From Poriferisulfidus sp963668445 (GTDB taxonomy: Bacteria > Pseudomonadota > Gammaproteobacteria > Poriferisulfidales > Poriferisulfidaceae), in assembly GCA_963668445.1 (NCBI GenBank), contig OY764335.1:1364001-1428000 (forward strand): 64,000 nt of DNA, written 5' to 3'. The notes beneath the pieces are model-generated. The model did no database searches and was not told the DNA's origin. It saw only the letters and a list, made by a program, of their open reading frames with translations. The position numbers and the translations under genes were made by a program. Every line of letters starts with the position of its first letter. The first letter of the stretch is position 1. Below, piece after piece: positions 28,318 to 37,067 of the stretch.

Positions 28318-29548
28318 GGGCCCGCTCCTCGCCCTCAGGCCTTGCCAGATCGGGCATCGGCAAATCGGCCCCCATGCCGAACCGGACCAGCCGGGTGCGG
28401 CAGCCGGGCATGCCCTCCAGCGCCAGCAGCGCCGCCGCCCGCAGTCCTCGCGCCAGCGGATTGCGCCACGTGAAGCATTGCGCCAGAAAGTCCGTAAATC
28501 CGGCGACCCGCTGCGCGTCCGCCTTGCGCACGCGCAAATAGTCGTTGAGCAAGGCTTCCGAGCCGGGATCTTCGTCGCGCCCCTCGGCGCCGCGCAGCAT
28601 TTGCGCCAGCCATGCCGCATCCCGCACGACCAGATTGAATCCCTGCGCCGCCACCGGATGCAGCGAAAATGCCGCATCGCCGATCAGTACGCATCGTTGC
28701 GCGACGCGCCGCCGCGTTCGGCAGAATGACAGCCGATAACAATGCCGCGGGCCCAGCACCTCAAGCGCCCGTCCGGCACGCCAGCCCAGCGCCTCTTGGA
28801 ACGCTTCCAGAAAACGGGCTTCCGGCCACAGTTGGGCGCGGCGGGCCAACGGCCGGGGCATCGCCCAGACCAGCGCCCATGCCCCGGACGGATGCGGCAG
28901 CAGCGCCAACGGCCCGTCCGCCGTAAAACGCTCATACGCCCGGCCGTCGGGCGTGCGATCTATGCGCACCTTAGCAATCAGCGCACTTTGCCCGTAATCG
29001 ACTTCCTCCGCCTCCAAGCCCAACTCGCTGCGCAAAGCGGACCGGGCCCCGTCGGCCGCCACCAGCAACCGGGCATGCGCCAGCAGCGGCGTACCGCCGT
29101 GCTGCAGCGTCACGTCCAGTCCGGACGCATGGACCTGCACGCCCTCGACTGTCGCCTTCGTCAGCAAGTCGCAATGCGGTGCGGCTTCGACCCGGTCGTG
29201 CAATATCTTCGCCAGTGTCCCGGCCGGCACGACATAGCCCAGAGCCGGAAGCTGTTCGTCTTCGGCGCGCAGGCATGTGGTTCCGAAAGCGCCACGCTGG
29301 GAAACGTCGATCCGATCGATCGGCGCGCATTCGGGCGCCACGGCATCCCACACATCCAGCACCTGCAGAATGCGGCGCGTGCTTTCGGACAAGGCGAGGC
29401 TGCGCGGATCGGACAGCGCCTTGCGCCCGTCGCCCTGCTCCAATACGGCGACGCGCCAGCCTGAGGACTCCAGCAGGACGGCCTGCATCATGCCGGCCAA
29501 GCCGCCGCCGGCGACCAGCAGGTCGCGATGCAGTTCAGCCGCGGCCAT
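28310..29548 (-). CDS. ubiH: 2-octaprenyl-6-methoxyphenol hydroxylase
   Basis: 412 residues. FAD motif LLVAGGGLAGMMQAVLLES, DG motif LLVAADGARSALRSEL and GD motif CVLIGDAAFSLHPVAAQG are present; the last is characteristic of UbiH. It hydroxylates the ubiquinone ring at C6-methoxyphenol stages, with O2 and FAD, at the inner membrane. The order pepP-ubiH-visC is a conserved gammaproteobacterial cluster. It overlaps pepP by 14 bases. Confidence 0.92.
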   Translation of the reverse strand: MAAAELHRDLLVAGGGLAGMMQAVLLESSGWRVAVLEQGDGRKALSDPRSLALSESTRRILQVLDVWDAVAPECAPIDRIDVSQRGAFGTTCLRAEDEQLPALGYVVPAGTLAKILHDRVEAAPHCDLLTKATVEGVQVHASGLDVTLQHGGTPLLAHARLLVAADGARSALRSELGLEAEEVDYGQSALIAKVRIDRTPDGRAYERFTADGPLALLPHPSGAWALVWAMPRPLARRAQLWPEARFLEAFQEALGWRAGRALEVLGPRHCYRLSFCRTRRRVAQRCVLIGDAAFSLHPVAAQGFNLVVRDAAWLAQMLRGAEGRDEDPGSEALLNDYLRVRKADAQRVAGFTDFLAQCFTWRNPLARGLRAAALLALEGMPGCRTRLVRFGMGADLPMPDLARPEGEERAHA

Positions 29549-30857
29549 TCAGATTCGCTCCGACTAGGCGGCAGACTTCATCCGGGTCGGTCGGCAGTTT
29601 CGCGCTCAGCACGTCCGGGCCTTTGGCCGTGACGGCCACATCGTCCTCAATGCGCACGCCGATGCCGCGGAAGCGCTTGGGCACGCCCTTCAAGCCCGGC
29701 GCGAAATAAAGCCCGGGCTCGACCGTGGTGACCATGCCGAGCTCCAGCCGCCGCGGCTCGCCATCCGCCGCATACGCGCCGACGTCATGCACGTCCATGC
29801 CCAGCCAGTGTCCGGTGCCATGCATGAAGAACGGGCGGTACTCCTCCTGCTTCCAGAGCGTCTGCCACGCGCCCTTGAGGATGCCGAGGTTCACCAGCCC
29901 GCGCGTCAGGACGCGGGTCGCCTCTCGATGCATGTCGCGAACCCCGTTGCCGGGCACGCATTTTCGGATCGCCGCACGCTGCGCTTCCAGAACCAGTTCG
30001 TAGATCTCGCGCTGCGGCACCGTGAACCGCCCGTCCACCGGCCAAGTGCGCGACACGTCGCTGGCGTAGCCGTCGTGCATGCCGCCGGCATCGATCAGCA
30101 CCAGATCGCCCGCTTCGGTCTGCCGCCGATTGTCGATGTAATGCAAGATGCAGGCATTCGCGCCCGAAGCCACGATGCTGGGATACGCGAACTGCATATG
30201 GCGGCGCTGCATCTCGTATTGGAGTTCCGCTTCCAATTCGTACTCGTAGCAGCCCGGCTGCGCGATGCCCATGGCACGGCGATGCGCGGCGCAGGCCATG
30301 GAGGCGGAGCGACGCATCCGAATGATTTCGGCGCGGCTCTTGAACAAGCGCATTTCGTGCATGTCCTGATCCAGCATTCGGCATTCGGGCGGCGGGCGCA
30401 TGCCGGCCCGGCTTTGCAGCCGCAAGCCATCGATGGCCTCCCGCACGGCGGCATCGAGAGCCGCATCCTTCCCCAACGCGTAGCACAGCGTGCGCCGTTC
30501 GCGCAGCAGTTCCGGCAAAGCTTTCGGAAACTCCCCGATCGGCCGAGCCGAGTCCGCGCCGTAATGCTCGCAGGCCCCCTGCGGGCCGATCGTCGGCCCT
30601 TCCCAGCACTCGCGCACCGGATCGCGTTCGGCGCAAAACATTAGGAACTCGCCTTCCGGATGTCCGGGCCGTAGCACGGCCATCGCCTGCGGTTCGGGAA
30701 AGCCTGTCAGGTACAGGAAATCGCTGTCCTGCCGGTACGGCCAGTGCACGTCCCGGCTCTGGACGCGCAGCGGCGCGGCCGGCACCAGCGCAAGGGCATC
30801 CGGGCCGAGCCGGCGCATCAGTTTGCGGCGGCGGCGAGCATGTTCCTGCTGAATCAT
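29535..30857 (-). CDS. pepP: Xaa-Pro aminopeptidase
   Basis: 440 residues from ATG 30857, which overlaps the proB stop. An N-terminal aminopeptidase-P domain (DSDFLYLTGF) precedes a pita-bread catalytic domain. The metal ligands are Asp in LIDAGGMHDGYASDVSRTW, His in GTGHWLGMDVHD, Glu in TTVEPGLY and Glu in GVRIEDDV. It removes N-terminal residues before proline using two Mn ions. It is part of the rplU-to-ubi minus-strand gene run. Confidence 0.95.
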   Translation of the reverse strand: MIQQEHARRRRKLMRRLGPDALALVPAAPLRVQSRDVHWPYRQDSDFLYLTGFPEPQAMAVLRPGHPEGEFLMFCAERDPVRECWEGPTIGPQGACEHYGADSARPIGEFPKALPELLRERRTLCYALGKDAALDAAVREAIDGLRLQSRAGMRPPPECRMLDQDMHEMRLFKSRAEIIRMRRSASMACAAHRRAMGIAQPGCYEYELEAELQYEMQRRHMQFAYPSIVASGANACILHYIDNRRQTEAGDLVLIDAGGMHDGYASDVSRTWPVDGRFTVPQREIYELVLEAQRAAIRKCVPGNGVRDMHREATRVLTRGLVNLGILKGAWQTLWKQEEYRPFFMHGTGHWLGMDVHDVGAYAADGEPRRLELGMVTTVEPGLYFAPGLKGVPKRFRGIGVRIEDDVAVTAKGPDVLSAKLPTDPDEVCRLVGANLNGRG

Positions 30858-31990
30858 GCGCCGGAGCCCTCCCACAGCGGGCACAGGTTGTCGCGATGGA
30901 TGAGTTCCGGCTCGCCCACCACGCCCAGCACGCTTTCCAGCTCCTGACTGCGCCGCCCTTGAATGCGTCGCGCATCATCGGCCGCATAGTTGACGATGCC
31001 GCGGGCGATCTCGTCGCCTTGCGCGGTCAGCACGGCCACCACATCGCCGGAGCGGAACGAGCCGCCCACCTCCGTGACGCCGACCGGCAGCAGGCTCTTG
31101 CCGGTGCGCAGCGCATGCTCCGCCCCCGAATCCACATGCAATGCGCCGCGGCTCTTGACGGCGGCGATCCATTGGCGCCGGGCCGACATGGAAGCATCCG
31201 CAGCCAGCAGCAGCGTTCCGCAGGCCTCGCCGGCGGCGAGGCGCCGCAGCACATCCAGCTCTGCGCCGTGGGCAATCAAGCAATGAGCGCCGCTGCGGGC
31301 AGCCGCGCGCGCCGCCTCAACCTTGGTGCGCATGCCGCCGCGGCCCAAACAGCCCTGCCCCTCGCCGGCGTAGGCGTCCAGCGCCGCATCCTCGACCGCC
31401 GCCTGTTCGATCAGCGTCGCGTCTTCGTGCGCGTCAGGGTTCTTGTCGTACAGCCCCTGCTGATCGGTCAGGATTACCAGCAGATCCGCTTCCACCAGAT
31501 TCGCGACCGTTGCGGCCAGCATGTCGTTATCCCCCAACTGCAGCTCCTGCGTCGATACGGTGTCGTTCTCGTTCACCACCGGCACGACGCCGAGGTCCAG
31601 GAGGGTGCGCAATGTCGTGCGGGCATTCAGATAGCGGGCGCGATCCTGCAGGCCTTCGTGGGTCAGGAGTATCTGGGCACTGTGGTAGCCGTGCTTTGCG
31701 AGCGTGGCTTCGTACGCCTGCACCAAGCCCATCTGGCCGACGGCGGCGGCGGCCTGCAAGTCGTGCAGCGCATGGGGCCGCTGCGTCCAGTTCAGCCGGC
31801 TCATGCCTTCCGCCACGGCGCCGGACGACACCAGGCAGAGCCGGCGGCCAGCCGCCAGCAACTCCGCAACCTGCTGCATCCAGTCCGCGATCAAGTCCCG
31901 GTCCAAGCCGCGGCCGCCCTGAGTCAGCAGCGAACTGCCCACCTTAATGACCCAACAGCCGGACGCGCCGATCTCAGGCCGCTTGTTCAT
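30854..31990 (-). CDS. proB: Glutamate 5-kinase
   Basis: 378 residues. An amino-acid-kinase domain (WVIKVGSSLLTQGG, VVNENDTVSTQELQLGDND, GRGGMRTKVEAARAA) is followed by a C-terminal PUA domain (LPVGVTEVGGSFRSGDVV). It catalyses the first step of proline synthesis. It overlaps obgE by 17 bases, a usual gammaproteobacterial partner. proA is not in the window. Confidence 0.96.
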   Translation of the reverse strand: MNKRPEIGASGCWVIKVGSSLLTQGGRGLDRDLIADWMQQVAELLAAGRRLCLVSSGAVAEGMSRLNWTQRPHALHDLQAAAAVGQMGLVQAYEATLAKHGYHSAQILLTHEGLQDRARYLNARTTLRTLLDLGVVPVVNENDTVSTQELQLGDNDMLAATVANLVEADLLVILTDQQGLYDKNPDAHEDATLIEQAAVEDAALDAYAGEGQGCLGRGGMRTKVEAARAAARSGAHCLIAHGAELDVLRRLAAGEACGTLLLAADASMSARRQWIAAVKSRGALHVDSGAEHALRTGKSLLPVGVTEVGGSFRSGDVVAVLTAQGDEIARGIVNYAADDARRIQGRRSQELESVLGVVGEPELIHRDNLCPLWEGSGA

Positions 31991-32990
31991 GCGACTCCTC
32001 CAAAAACCGGTCGGCGGCCTGCAGCAGCGGCTCTAGGCCCTGATGCGCCGCCGCAGAAATCAGGAAGCGCGGATCCGACCAGCCGAGTTCACGGCAGACG
32101 GCCTCGAAACGCGCTTCGCCTTCGTCCGCGTCCAGCAAATCCGCCTTGGTGCCCACCAGCCAGCGCGGCTGCTTGAAGACGGCCTCTTCGGAACGGGCGA
32201 GCTCTGCCTCGATTTGGCGTACGGAGGCAGCGGGTGCGGCATCGGGGGCGCCCATGTCGACCAGATGCAGCAGCAGGCGGGTGCGCGACAGGTGGCGCAG
32301 GAACTGCAGGCCGAGGCCTGCGCCTTCGGCCGCGCCCTCAATGATGCCGGGGATGTCCGCCATTACGAACCGCCGGTAGCGGCCGACCCGCACGACGCCC
32401 AAATGCGGATGCAGCGTGGTGAACGGATAATCCGCAACCTTCGGCGTGGCCTCCGAGACGGCCCGCACCAGCGTCGACTTGCCGGCATTGGGCAGACCCA
32501 GCAGGCCGACGTCGGCCATCAGCTTGAGTTGCAGATCCAGCAGGCGCTGTTCGCCTTGGCTGCCTTGCGTGGCCTTCCGGGGAGCGCGGTTGACGGAACT
32601 CTTGAAACGCGCATTGCCCAAGCCGTGGAAGCCGCCGTGCGCCACCAGCGTACGGCCCTCGCCGGTGATGTCCACGATCAGTTCGCCCGTCTCGCCATCG
32701 TGCACCAGCGTGCCCACCGGCACGTCGATGACCATATCGGCGCCGCAGGCGCCGGTCTGGTTCTTGCCGGAGCCGTCGCAGCCGCGCGGAGCGCGGAACT
32801 GCCGTCGCGCCCGGAAGTCGGCCAGCGTATTGAGGTGCGCGCTGCCGCGCAAATAGACGGAGCCGCCATCGCCGCCGTCGCCACCGTCCGGCCCGCCGCG
32901 CGGAATGTACTTCTCGCGCCGGAAACTGACGCAGCCGTGGCCGCCGTCGCCGCCGCGTACCGTCAAACTGGCTTCGTCCACGAACTTCAT
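31974..32990 (-). CDS. obgE: Obg/CgtA GTPase
   Basis: 338 residues. The glycine-rich Obg fold begins MKFVDEASLTVRGGDGGHG. The G domain has GLPNAGKSTLV (G1), ADIPGIIEGAAEGAGLG (G3) and GTKADLLD (G4). It acts in 50S assembly and stress control. It follows rpmA after 94 bases and has its own -10-like TATAAT 8 bases before the ATG. Confidence 0.96.
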   Translation of the reverse strand: MKFVDEASLTVRGGDGGHGCVSFRREKYIPRGGPDGGDGGDGGSVYLRGSAHLNTLADFRARRQFRAPRGCDGSGKNQTGACGADMVIDVPVGTLVHDGETGELIVDITGEGRTLVAHGGFHGLGNARFKSSVNRAPRKATQGSQGEQRLLDLQLKLMADVGLLGLPNAGKSTLVRAVSEATPKVADYPFTTLHPHLGVVRVGRYRRFVMADIPGIIEGAAEGAGLGLQFLRHLSRTRLLLHLVDMGAPDAAPAASVRQIEAELARSEEAVFKQPRWLVGTKADLLDADEGEARFEAVCRELGWSDPRFLISAAAHQGLEPLLQAADRFLEESHEQAA

Positions 32991-32998
32991 GAGGAAAA

Positions 32999-33004
32999 AT
33001 TATA
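32999..33004 (-). promoter_or_regulatory. -10 box giving a near-leaderless obgE transcript
   Basis: TATAAT on the minus strand ends 8 bases before the obgE ATG. The intervening bases (TTTTCCTC) contain no ribosome-binding site. Confidence 0.4.
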
Positions 33005-33064
33005 AGCGGAGACCCGACCCGCCGGTGGGCGCGCGCCGTCCGGCACGGCTGCGGTGCAGAACGG

Positions 33065-33081
33065 GCGCCGGAATCCGGCGC
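33065..33081 (-). terminator. Hairpin after rpmA
   Basis: GCGCCGG-AAT-CCGGCGC is a perfect 7-bp stem starting 3 bases after the rpmA stop. No T-run follows, so it may be a processing or attenuation hairpin rather than an intrinsic terminator. Confidence 0.35.
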
Positions 33082-33084
33082 GGA

Positions 33085-33348
33085 TCAGAGTCCGGCCGGA
33101 CTGACCGAGACGTAGGTTCGGCTTTCGCGTCCGCGGGAGCGGAACTCGACCTTGCCGTCCACTTTAGCGAACAAGGTATGGTCGCGGCCGACGCCGACGA
33201 ACGAGCCGGCCCGATAGCGCGTGCCGCGCTGGCGCACCAGAATGGTGCCGGCCCGGACCTGCTGCCCGCCGAAGCGCTTGACGCCGAGGCGCTTGGACTC
33301 GGAGTCGCGCCCGTTGCGGGAACTGCCGCCTGATTTCTTATGGGCCAT
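33085..33348 (-). CDS. rpmA: Large-subunit ribosomal protein L27
   Basis: 87 residues beginning MAHKKSGGSSRNGRDS, the standard L27 N-terminus reaching toward the peptidyl-transferase centre. RFGGQQVRAGTILVRQRGT is also diagnostic. It lies 6 bases after rplU in the conserved rplU-rpmA-obgE order. Confidence 0.98.
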   Translation of the reverse strand: MAHKKSGGSSRNGRDSESKRLGVKRFGGQQVRAGTILVRQRGTRYRAGSFVGVGRDHTLFAKVDGKVEFRSRGRESRTYVSVSPAGL

Positions 33349-33354
33349 GGCTGC

Positions 33355-33669
33355 CTAGCTTGCGCGGATGTCGCGGATCTCGAGTTCGGTCCAGTGCTGG
33401 CGATGCCCGGTGCGGGTGCGGGAGTTCTTGCGCCGCCGGAACTTGACCACATGGATCTTCGGCGCCCGGCCATGCGCCGTCACCTGCGCCGTCACTTGCC
33501 CGCCTTCCACATGCGGCGTGCCGATATGCACCTCGTCTCCGTCCGACACCAGCAGGACGCGCTTGAACGTGACCTCGCCGCCGGGCTCCGCCTCCAGCTT
33601 CTCGACGCGGATGACGTCGCCGGGCTGCACGCGGTATTGCTTGCCGCCGGTTTCAATGACTGCATACAT
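33355..33669 (-). CDS. rplU: Large-subunit ribosomal protein L21
   Basis: 104 residues beginning MYAVIETGGKQYRVQPGD, typical L21, ending in the RRRKNSRTRTGHRQ basic segment that contacts 23S rRNA. It is the first gene of the ribosomal-protein/obgE unit, with a promoter about 40 bases upstream. Confidence 0.98.
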   Translation of the reverse strand: MYAVIETGGKQYRVQPGDVIRVEKLEAEPGGEVTFKRVLLVSDGDEVHIGTPHVEGGQVTAQVTAHGRAPKIHVVKFRRRKNSRTRTGHRQHWTELEIRDIRAS

Positions 33670-33705
33670 GATCCACAGGACCGAGTCTTTATTTCGGAAG
33701 CGCGT

Positions 33706-33711
33706 ATTCTA
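33706..33711 (-). promoter_or_regulatory. rplU promoter -10
   Basis: TAGAAT on the minus strand (GGTAGAATACGCG context) lies about 37 bases before the rplU ATG. The rest of 33712-33850 contains nothing else I can identify. Confidence 0.45.
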
Positions 33712-33856
33712 CCAAATTCGGAAGACCGAGGGCTGACGGCACCGGAAACCGGGATGCGTCCGTTCGGATCCGAAAGAAAACCCCATCCGGCAAGCGGGCT
33801 GGAGATTTTGCGCCATTGCGCGGGCTTTTAGGGCTTGAAATCGTCTGATTTGGATG

Positions 33857-33880
33857 TATAATATAATTTAGTCGGACTAA
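33857..33880 (+). promoter_or_regulatory. Promoter with overlapping palindromic operator for the DUF4143 ATPase
   Basis: Two overlapping TATAAT boxes (33857 and 33862) are followed at once by TTAGTC-G-GACTAA (33868-33880), a perfect 6-bp inverted repeat around one base at the expected transcription start. Repression at this site is likely; the regulator is unknown. Confidence 0.5.
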
Positions 33881-33881
33881 T

Positions 33882-35060
33882 TTGGAACGGACTTCCAAAA
33901 AGATGTTTTCACGCCAACTCGGCATGGCCCTGCCGCAAGGCCAGTCCGCCTTTCTTTGGGGACCTCGGAAAGTCGGCAAGTCGACGTTCCTGAAGACGCG
34001 CTTCCCGGATTCGGAGTACATCGATTTCTTGGACTCCCGGATCTTTCTGGAACTCACTCAGGAGCCGTGGCGTCTGGCCGAGCGTGTGCAGGCTTTCCAA
34101 GCCTCCAAGAAGCGGCTGCCCATCATTGTGGACGAAGTGCAGAAAGTCCCGGCGATCATGGACGATATCCATCGCCTCATCGAGACGCACGGCTACTCCT
34201 TCATCCTCTGCGGCTCCAGCGCCAGAAAAATGAAGCGGGGCGGCGCGAACCTGCTCGGCGGGCGCGCATGGCGCTTCCGCATGCTGCCTCTGACTTCGCG
34301 GGAGATTCCCGAATTCGACCTGCTCACGGCCCTGCAGCGAGGCTTGGTGCCGAGCCACTACACCACGCCCCACTACCGGCGCAGCCTTGAAGGCTACATC
34401 TCCGACTACTTGAAGGAAGAAGTCTTCGACGAAGGCCTGACGCGAAATGCCGGTGCTTTCGCGCGGTTTTTCAATGCGCTGGGATTCAGCCATGGAACCA
34501 TGCTCAACTTCAGCCATATTGCCCGCGACTGCGGCGTAAGTTCCAAGACGGCGCGGGAATACTTCCAGATTCTGGAGGATACGCTGCTCGGCACGATGCT
34601 GGAACCGTTCGCGCAACGGCGCAATCGCGCCATCATTACGCAAGCCCCGAAGTTCTATCTTTTCGACACGGGCATTGCCGGATACGTTGCAGGCACGACG
34701 CTGGAACGCGACGCCGGCTCGCGCTTCGGTGCGGCATTCGAACATTTCATCCTCATGGAACTGCTGGCGTACCAAAACTATGAGAGCAAGCCTTTTCCGA
34801 TACGCTTCTGGAGAACCAAGTCGGGGCTTGAGGTCGATTTCGTTTTGGGACGGCATGGCGAAATCGCCATCGAAGCGAAAGGCAGCCGCAAAGTGTCGCG
34901 TCCGGAGCTTAAGGGGCTGAACGCCTTCCAAGAGGAGCACCGTCCGCGACGCGCCATCGTCGTCAGTTGCGAGTCCGCGCCGCGCACGGCCGGCAAGATC
35001 GACTTCCTGCCATGGCCCACGTTTTTGGATGCGCTGTGGGCCGGCGAACTGCTGCCATGA
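33882..35060 (+). CDS. AAA+ ATPase with DUF4143 domain
   Basis: 392 residues if the TTG at 33882 is used; ATG 33903 is an alternative. The Walker A motif is WGPRKVGKSTFL, and Walker B is PIIVDEVQKVP with sensor SFILCGSSARKMK. The C-terminal DUF4143 part is nuclease-like, with LEVDFVLGRHGEIAIEAKG resembling a PD-(D/E)xK core. Such ATPases are widespread, mobile and poorly understood; some act like toxin-antitoxin or defence factors. The gene has its own operator-bearing promoter, and its stop overlaps the next start (ATGA). Confidence 0.85.
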   Translation: MERTSKKMFSRQLGMALPQGQSAFLWGPRKVGKSTFLKTRFPDSEYIDFLDSRIFLELTQEPWRLAERVQAFQASKKRLPIIVDEVQKVPAIMDDIHRLIETHGYSFILCGSSARKMKRGGANLLGGRAWRFRMLPLTSREIPEFDLLTALQRGLVPSHYTTPHYRRSLEGYISDYLKEEVFDEGLTRNAGAFARFFNALGFSHGTMLNFSHIARDCGVSSKTAREYFQILEDTLLGTMLEPFAQRRNRAIITQAPKFYLFDTGIAGYVAGTTLERDAGSRFGAAFEHFILMELLAYQNYESKPFPIRFWRTKSGLEVDFVLGRHGEIAIEAKGSRKVSRPELKGLNAFQEEHRPRRAIVVSCESAPRTAGKIDFLPWPTFLDALWAGELLP

Positions 35061-35689
35061 CGCCGATGCCCGAAGAACTGAATCTGGATCGCCAAGCCCG
35101 CGAGCTGCATGTCACGTTCGACGACGGCGCCAAGTTCACGCTCCCGTGCGAATACCTGCGCGTGTTCTCCCCGTCGGCCGAAGTGAAGACGGCGCGCGCG
35201 CGCGGCGACCCGGTCACCGGCAAGCAGCACGTCAACATCGGGCGCATCGAACCGTATGGGACGTACGCCGTGCGCCTGCACTTCAGCGACGGCCACGACA
35301 CCGGCATCTATTCGTGGGAAACCCTGTACCAACTGGGCAAGAATCGGCAGGCCAACTGGCAGCAGTATCTGGCGGACATCGAACGCCGAAGCCCGGATGC
35401 TGCGCCCGGCGGCGAGCGCACCGTCACGGTGCTGCTGTTCTCCACGCTGGCCGAACGCTTGGATCGCGATCTGATCGAAGTGGCATTGCCGAGCGAAGTC
35501 GCGACCGTCGCCGAACTTCTGTACTGGCTGCGTCAACGCGGCGAAGACTGGCATGAGGCCATCGACCCCAGTCGGCTGACGGTGGCCGTGAACCGGCAGA
35601 CTGCCGAAGCCGCCGCCCGACTGCGGCACGGCGACGAGGTGTCGCTGACGCCGACCCGCAAGAAAGACAAGGACGCCGAAGCGGGCTAG
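35057..35689 (+). CDS. DUF971 domain fused to a MoaD/ThiS-like ubiquitin-fold domain
   Basis: 210 residues. Residues ~5-110 are a DUF971 (GBBH-like N-terminal) domain: LHVTFDDGAKFTLPCEYLR, HVNIGRIEPYGTYAVRLHF, YSWETLYQLG. Residues ~122-205 match MoaD: VTVLLFSTLAERL, VAELLYWLRQRG, LTVAVNRQ, LRHGDEVSLTP. The diagnostic C-terminal Gly-Gly is absent; the protein ends in lysine-rich KKDKDAEAG. Sulfur-carrier function is therefore doubtful. It overlaps the ATPase upstream by 4 bases and the convergent chrA by 4 bases. Role unknown, perhaps in Fe-S or molybdopterin metabolism. Confidence 0.8.
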   Translation: MTPMPEELNLDRQARELHVTFDDGAKFTLPCEYLRVFSPSAEVKTARARGDPVTGKQHVNIGRIEPYGTYAVRLHFSDGHDTGIYSWETLYQLGKNRQANWQQYLADIERRSPDAAPGGERTVTVLLFSTLAERLDRDLIEVALPSEVATVAELLYWLRQRGEDWHEAIDPSRLTVAVNRQTAEAAARLRHGDEVSLTPTRKKDKDAEAG

Positions 35690-37005
35690 CCGGACGCCGC
35701 GCCCAGCCAAGTGAGCAGCACGCCGGTGGCGGCGCAGACCAGCAGCACCGGCACGACCGGTACGCGCCCGGCGGACAGCGCCAGCAGTGCCAAACCGGTC
35801 ATCAGCGCCATGTTCAGATCCGGCACGGCCTCCCAGCCCTGCGTCCAAATGACATGGCCGGCGAACATCACGGCCAGATTCAGCATCACACCGACCACGG
35901 CGGCGGTGATCGCCGTCAGAGGCGCGGTGAAGGCCGGCCGATGGCGCGTCTTCTCGATGTACGGCGCACCGACGAAGATGAACAGGAACGACGGCAGGAA
36001 CGTGTACCAGGCCGCGACGGCGGCCGCCAGCATGCCGGCCGTCCAAGGCCGGTCCGGACCCAGCAGCTGTCCTTCGAAGCCGCCCACGAACGCGACGAAG
36101 GACGTGATCATGACCAGCGGGCCGGGAATCAGTTCGCGCAACGCCAAACCGTCGATCATCTGGGCCGCCGTCAACCATTGGTAGTGCTCCACCGCGCTTT
36201 GATAGACGTACGGGAGCACGGCGTAGGCACCGCCGAACGACAACACGGCCGCCTTGCTGAAGAACACCGCCATGTCGGCCAGCGCACCGCTGGCATCGAG
36301 CGCATGCGCCGCCAGATAGACGGCCGCCCATAGACCGGCGCCCGCGCCCAAAAGCCGCACGACCTGACCACGGGAAATGGCGACCGAGGCCGCGGACGCA
36401 TCGCCTTCTTCCTGCTCGGCGGCATCGGCATCCGGAAGACGCACCCAAGCCGACGCCCAACGGTTCGCGCACCAGCCCAGCACGCCTGCGGAGACGATGA
36501 TCAGCGGAAACGGCAGATGCAGCACGAACAGCCCGGCGAACGCCGCCAGCATGACGCCCCACAATGGCGCATTGCGCAGCACGCGCCGCCCGATCCGCCA
36601 GATGGCGTACAGGATGACCGCCGTAACGGCCGGCTTCACGCCGTACAGCAGCGCGGCCACCCAGGCGACCTCGCCATAGGCCAAGTACAGCCATGCGAGC
36701 GCCGCGATCATGAGCAGCGACGGCGCGACGAACAGCACTCCGGCGATCAGCCCGCCCAGCCGGCCGTGCAGAAGCCAACCGATGTAGGTCGCCAACTGCT
36801 GCGCTTCCGGTCCGGGCAGGACCATGGTGTAGTTGAGCGCGTGCAGGAAGCGCCGCTCCGAAATCCAGCGCAGCCGTTCCACCAATTCCAAATGCATGAT
36901 GCCGATGGCGCCGCCCGGCCCGCCGAAACTGATCAGTCCTAGGCGCAGCCAATAGCGCATGGCCCGCCACATGCTGAGCGGTACGCCGCGCTCCGACGGC
37001 TTCAT
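35686..37005 (-). CDS. chrA: Chromate/anion transporter of the ChrA (CHR) family
   Basis: 439 residues with about 10-12 transmembrane helices. Two homologous halves each begin with the CHR motif: GLISFGGPGGAIG in the first and AVLSFGGAYAVLPYV in the second, with MVLPGPEAQQLATYIG and ELIPGPLVMITSFVAFVGG following. The family effluxes chromate; several members serve other oxyanions. ATG 37005 was chosen over an upstream codon because a -10 box lies 6 bases before it. Confidence 0.92.
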   Translation of the reverse strand: MKPSERGVPLSMWRAMRYWLRLGLISFGGPGGAIGIMHLELVERLRWISERRFLHALNYTMVLPGPEAQQLATYIGWLLHGRLGGLIAGVLFVAPSLLMIAALAWLYLAYGEVAWVAALLYGVKPAVTAVILYAIWRIGRRVLRNAPLWGVMLAAFAGLFVLHLPFPLIIVSAGVLGWCANRWASAWVRLPDADAAEQEEGDASAASVAISRGQVVRLLGAGAGLWAAVYLAAHALDASGALADMAVFFSKAAVLSFGGAYAVLPYVYQSAVEHYQWLTAAQMIDGLALRELIPGPLVMITSFVAFVGGFEGQLLGPDRPWTAGMLAAAVAAWYTFLPSFLFIFVGAPYIEKTRHRPAFTAPLTAITAAVVGVMLNLAVMFAGHVIWTQGWEAVPDLNMALMTGLALLALSAGRVPVVPVLLVCAATGVLLTWLGAASG

Positions 37006-37011
37006 GGTGCT

Positions 37012-37017
37012 AGGATA
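37012..37017 (-). promoter_or_regulatory. -10-like box giving a leaderless chrA transcript
   Basis: TATCCT on the minus strand ends 6 bases before the chrA ATG at 37005. Confidence 0.35.
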
Positions 37018-37067
37018 GGCACGCTTAATGCCACTTTTTGCCACTCACCGACATTAGCGGAGGCTTT

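Noticed and set aside
33857..33880. TTAGTC-G-GACTAA as a Fur or IscR site
   Set aside because: The sequence does not fit the Fur 19-mer or the IscR type 1 consensus closely enough; it is kept as an unassigned operator.
35057..35689. Calling the MoaD-like domain a functional molybdopterin-synthase small subunit
   Set aside because: The obligatory C-terminal Gly-Gly is missing and no moa genes are nearby.
34778..36970. 730-codon open frame on the minus strand
   Set aside because: It runs in another frame through chrA and antisense to the DUF971-MoaD fusion and the DUF4143 ATPase 3' end. Its Gly/Arg/Ala-rich composition is a shadow of real coding sequence.
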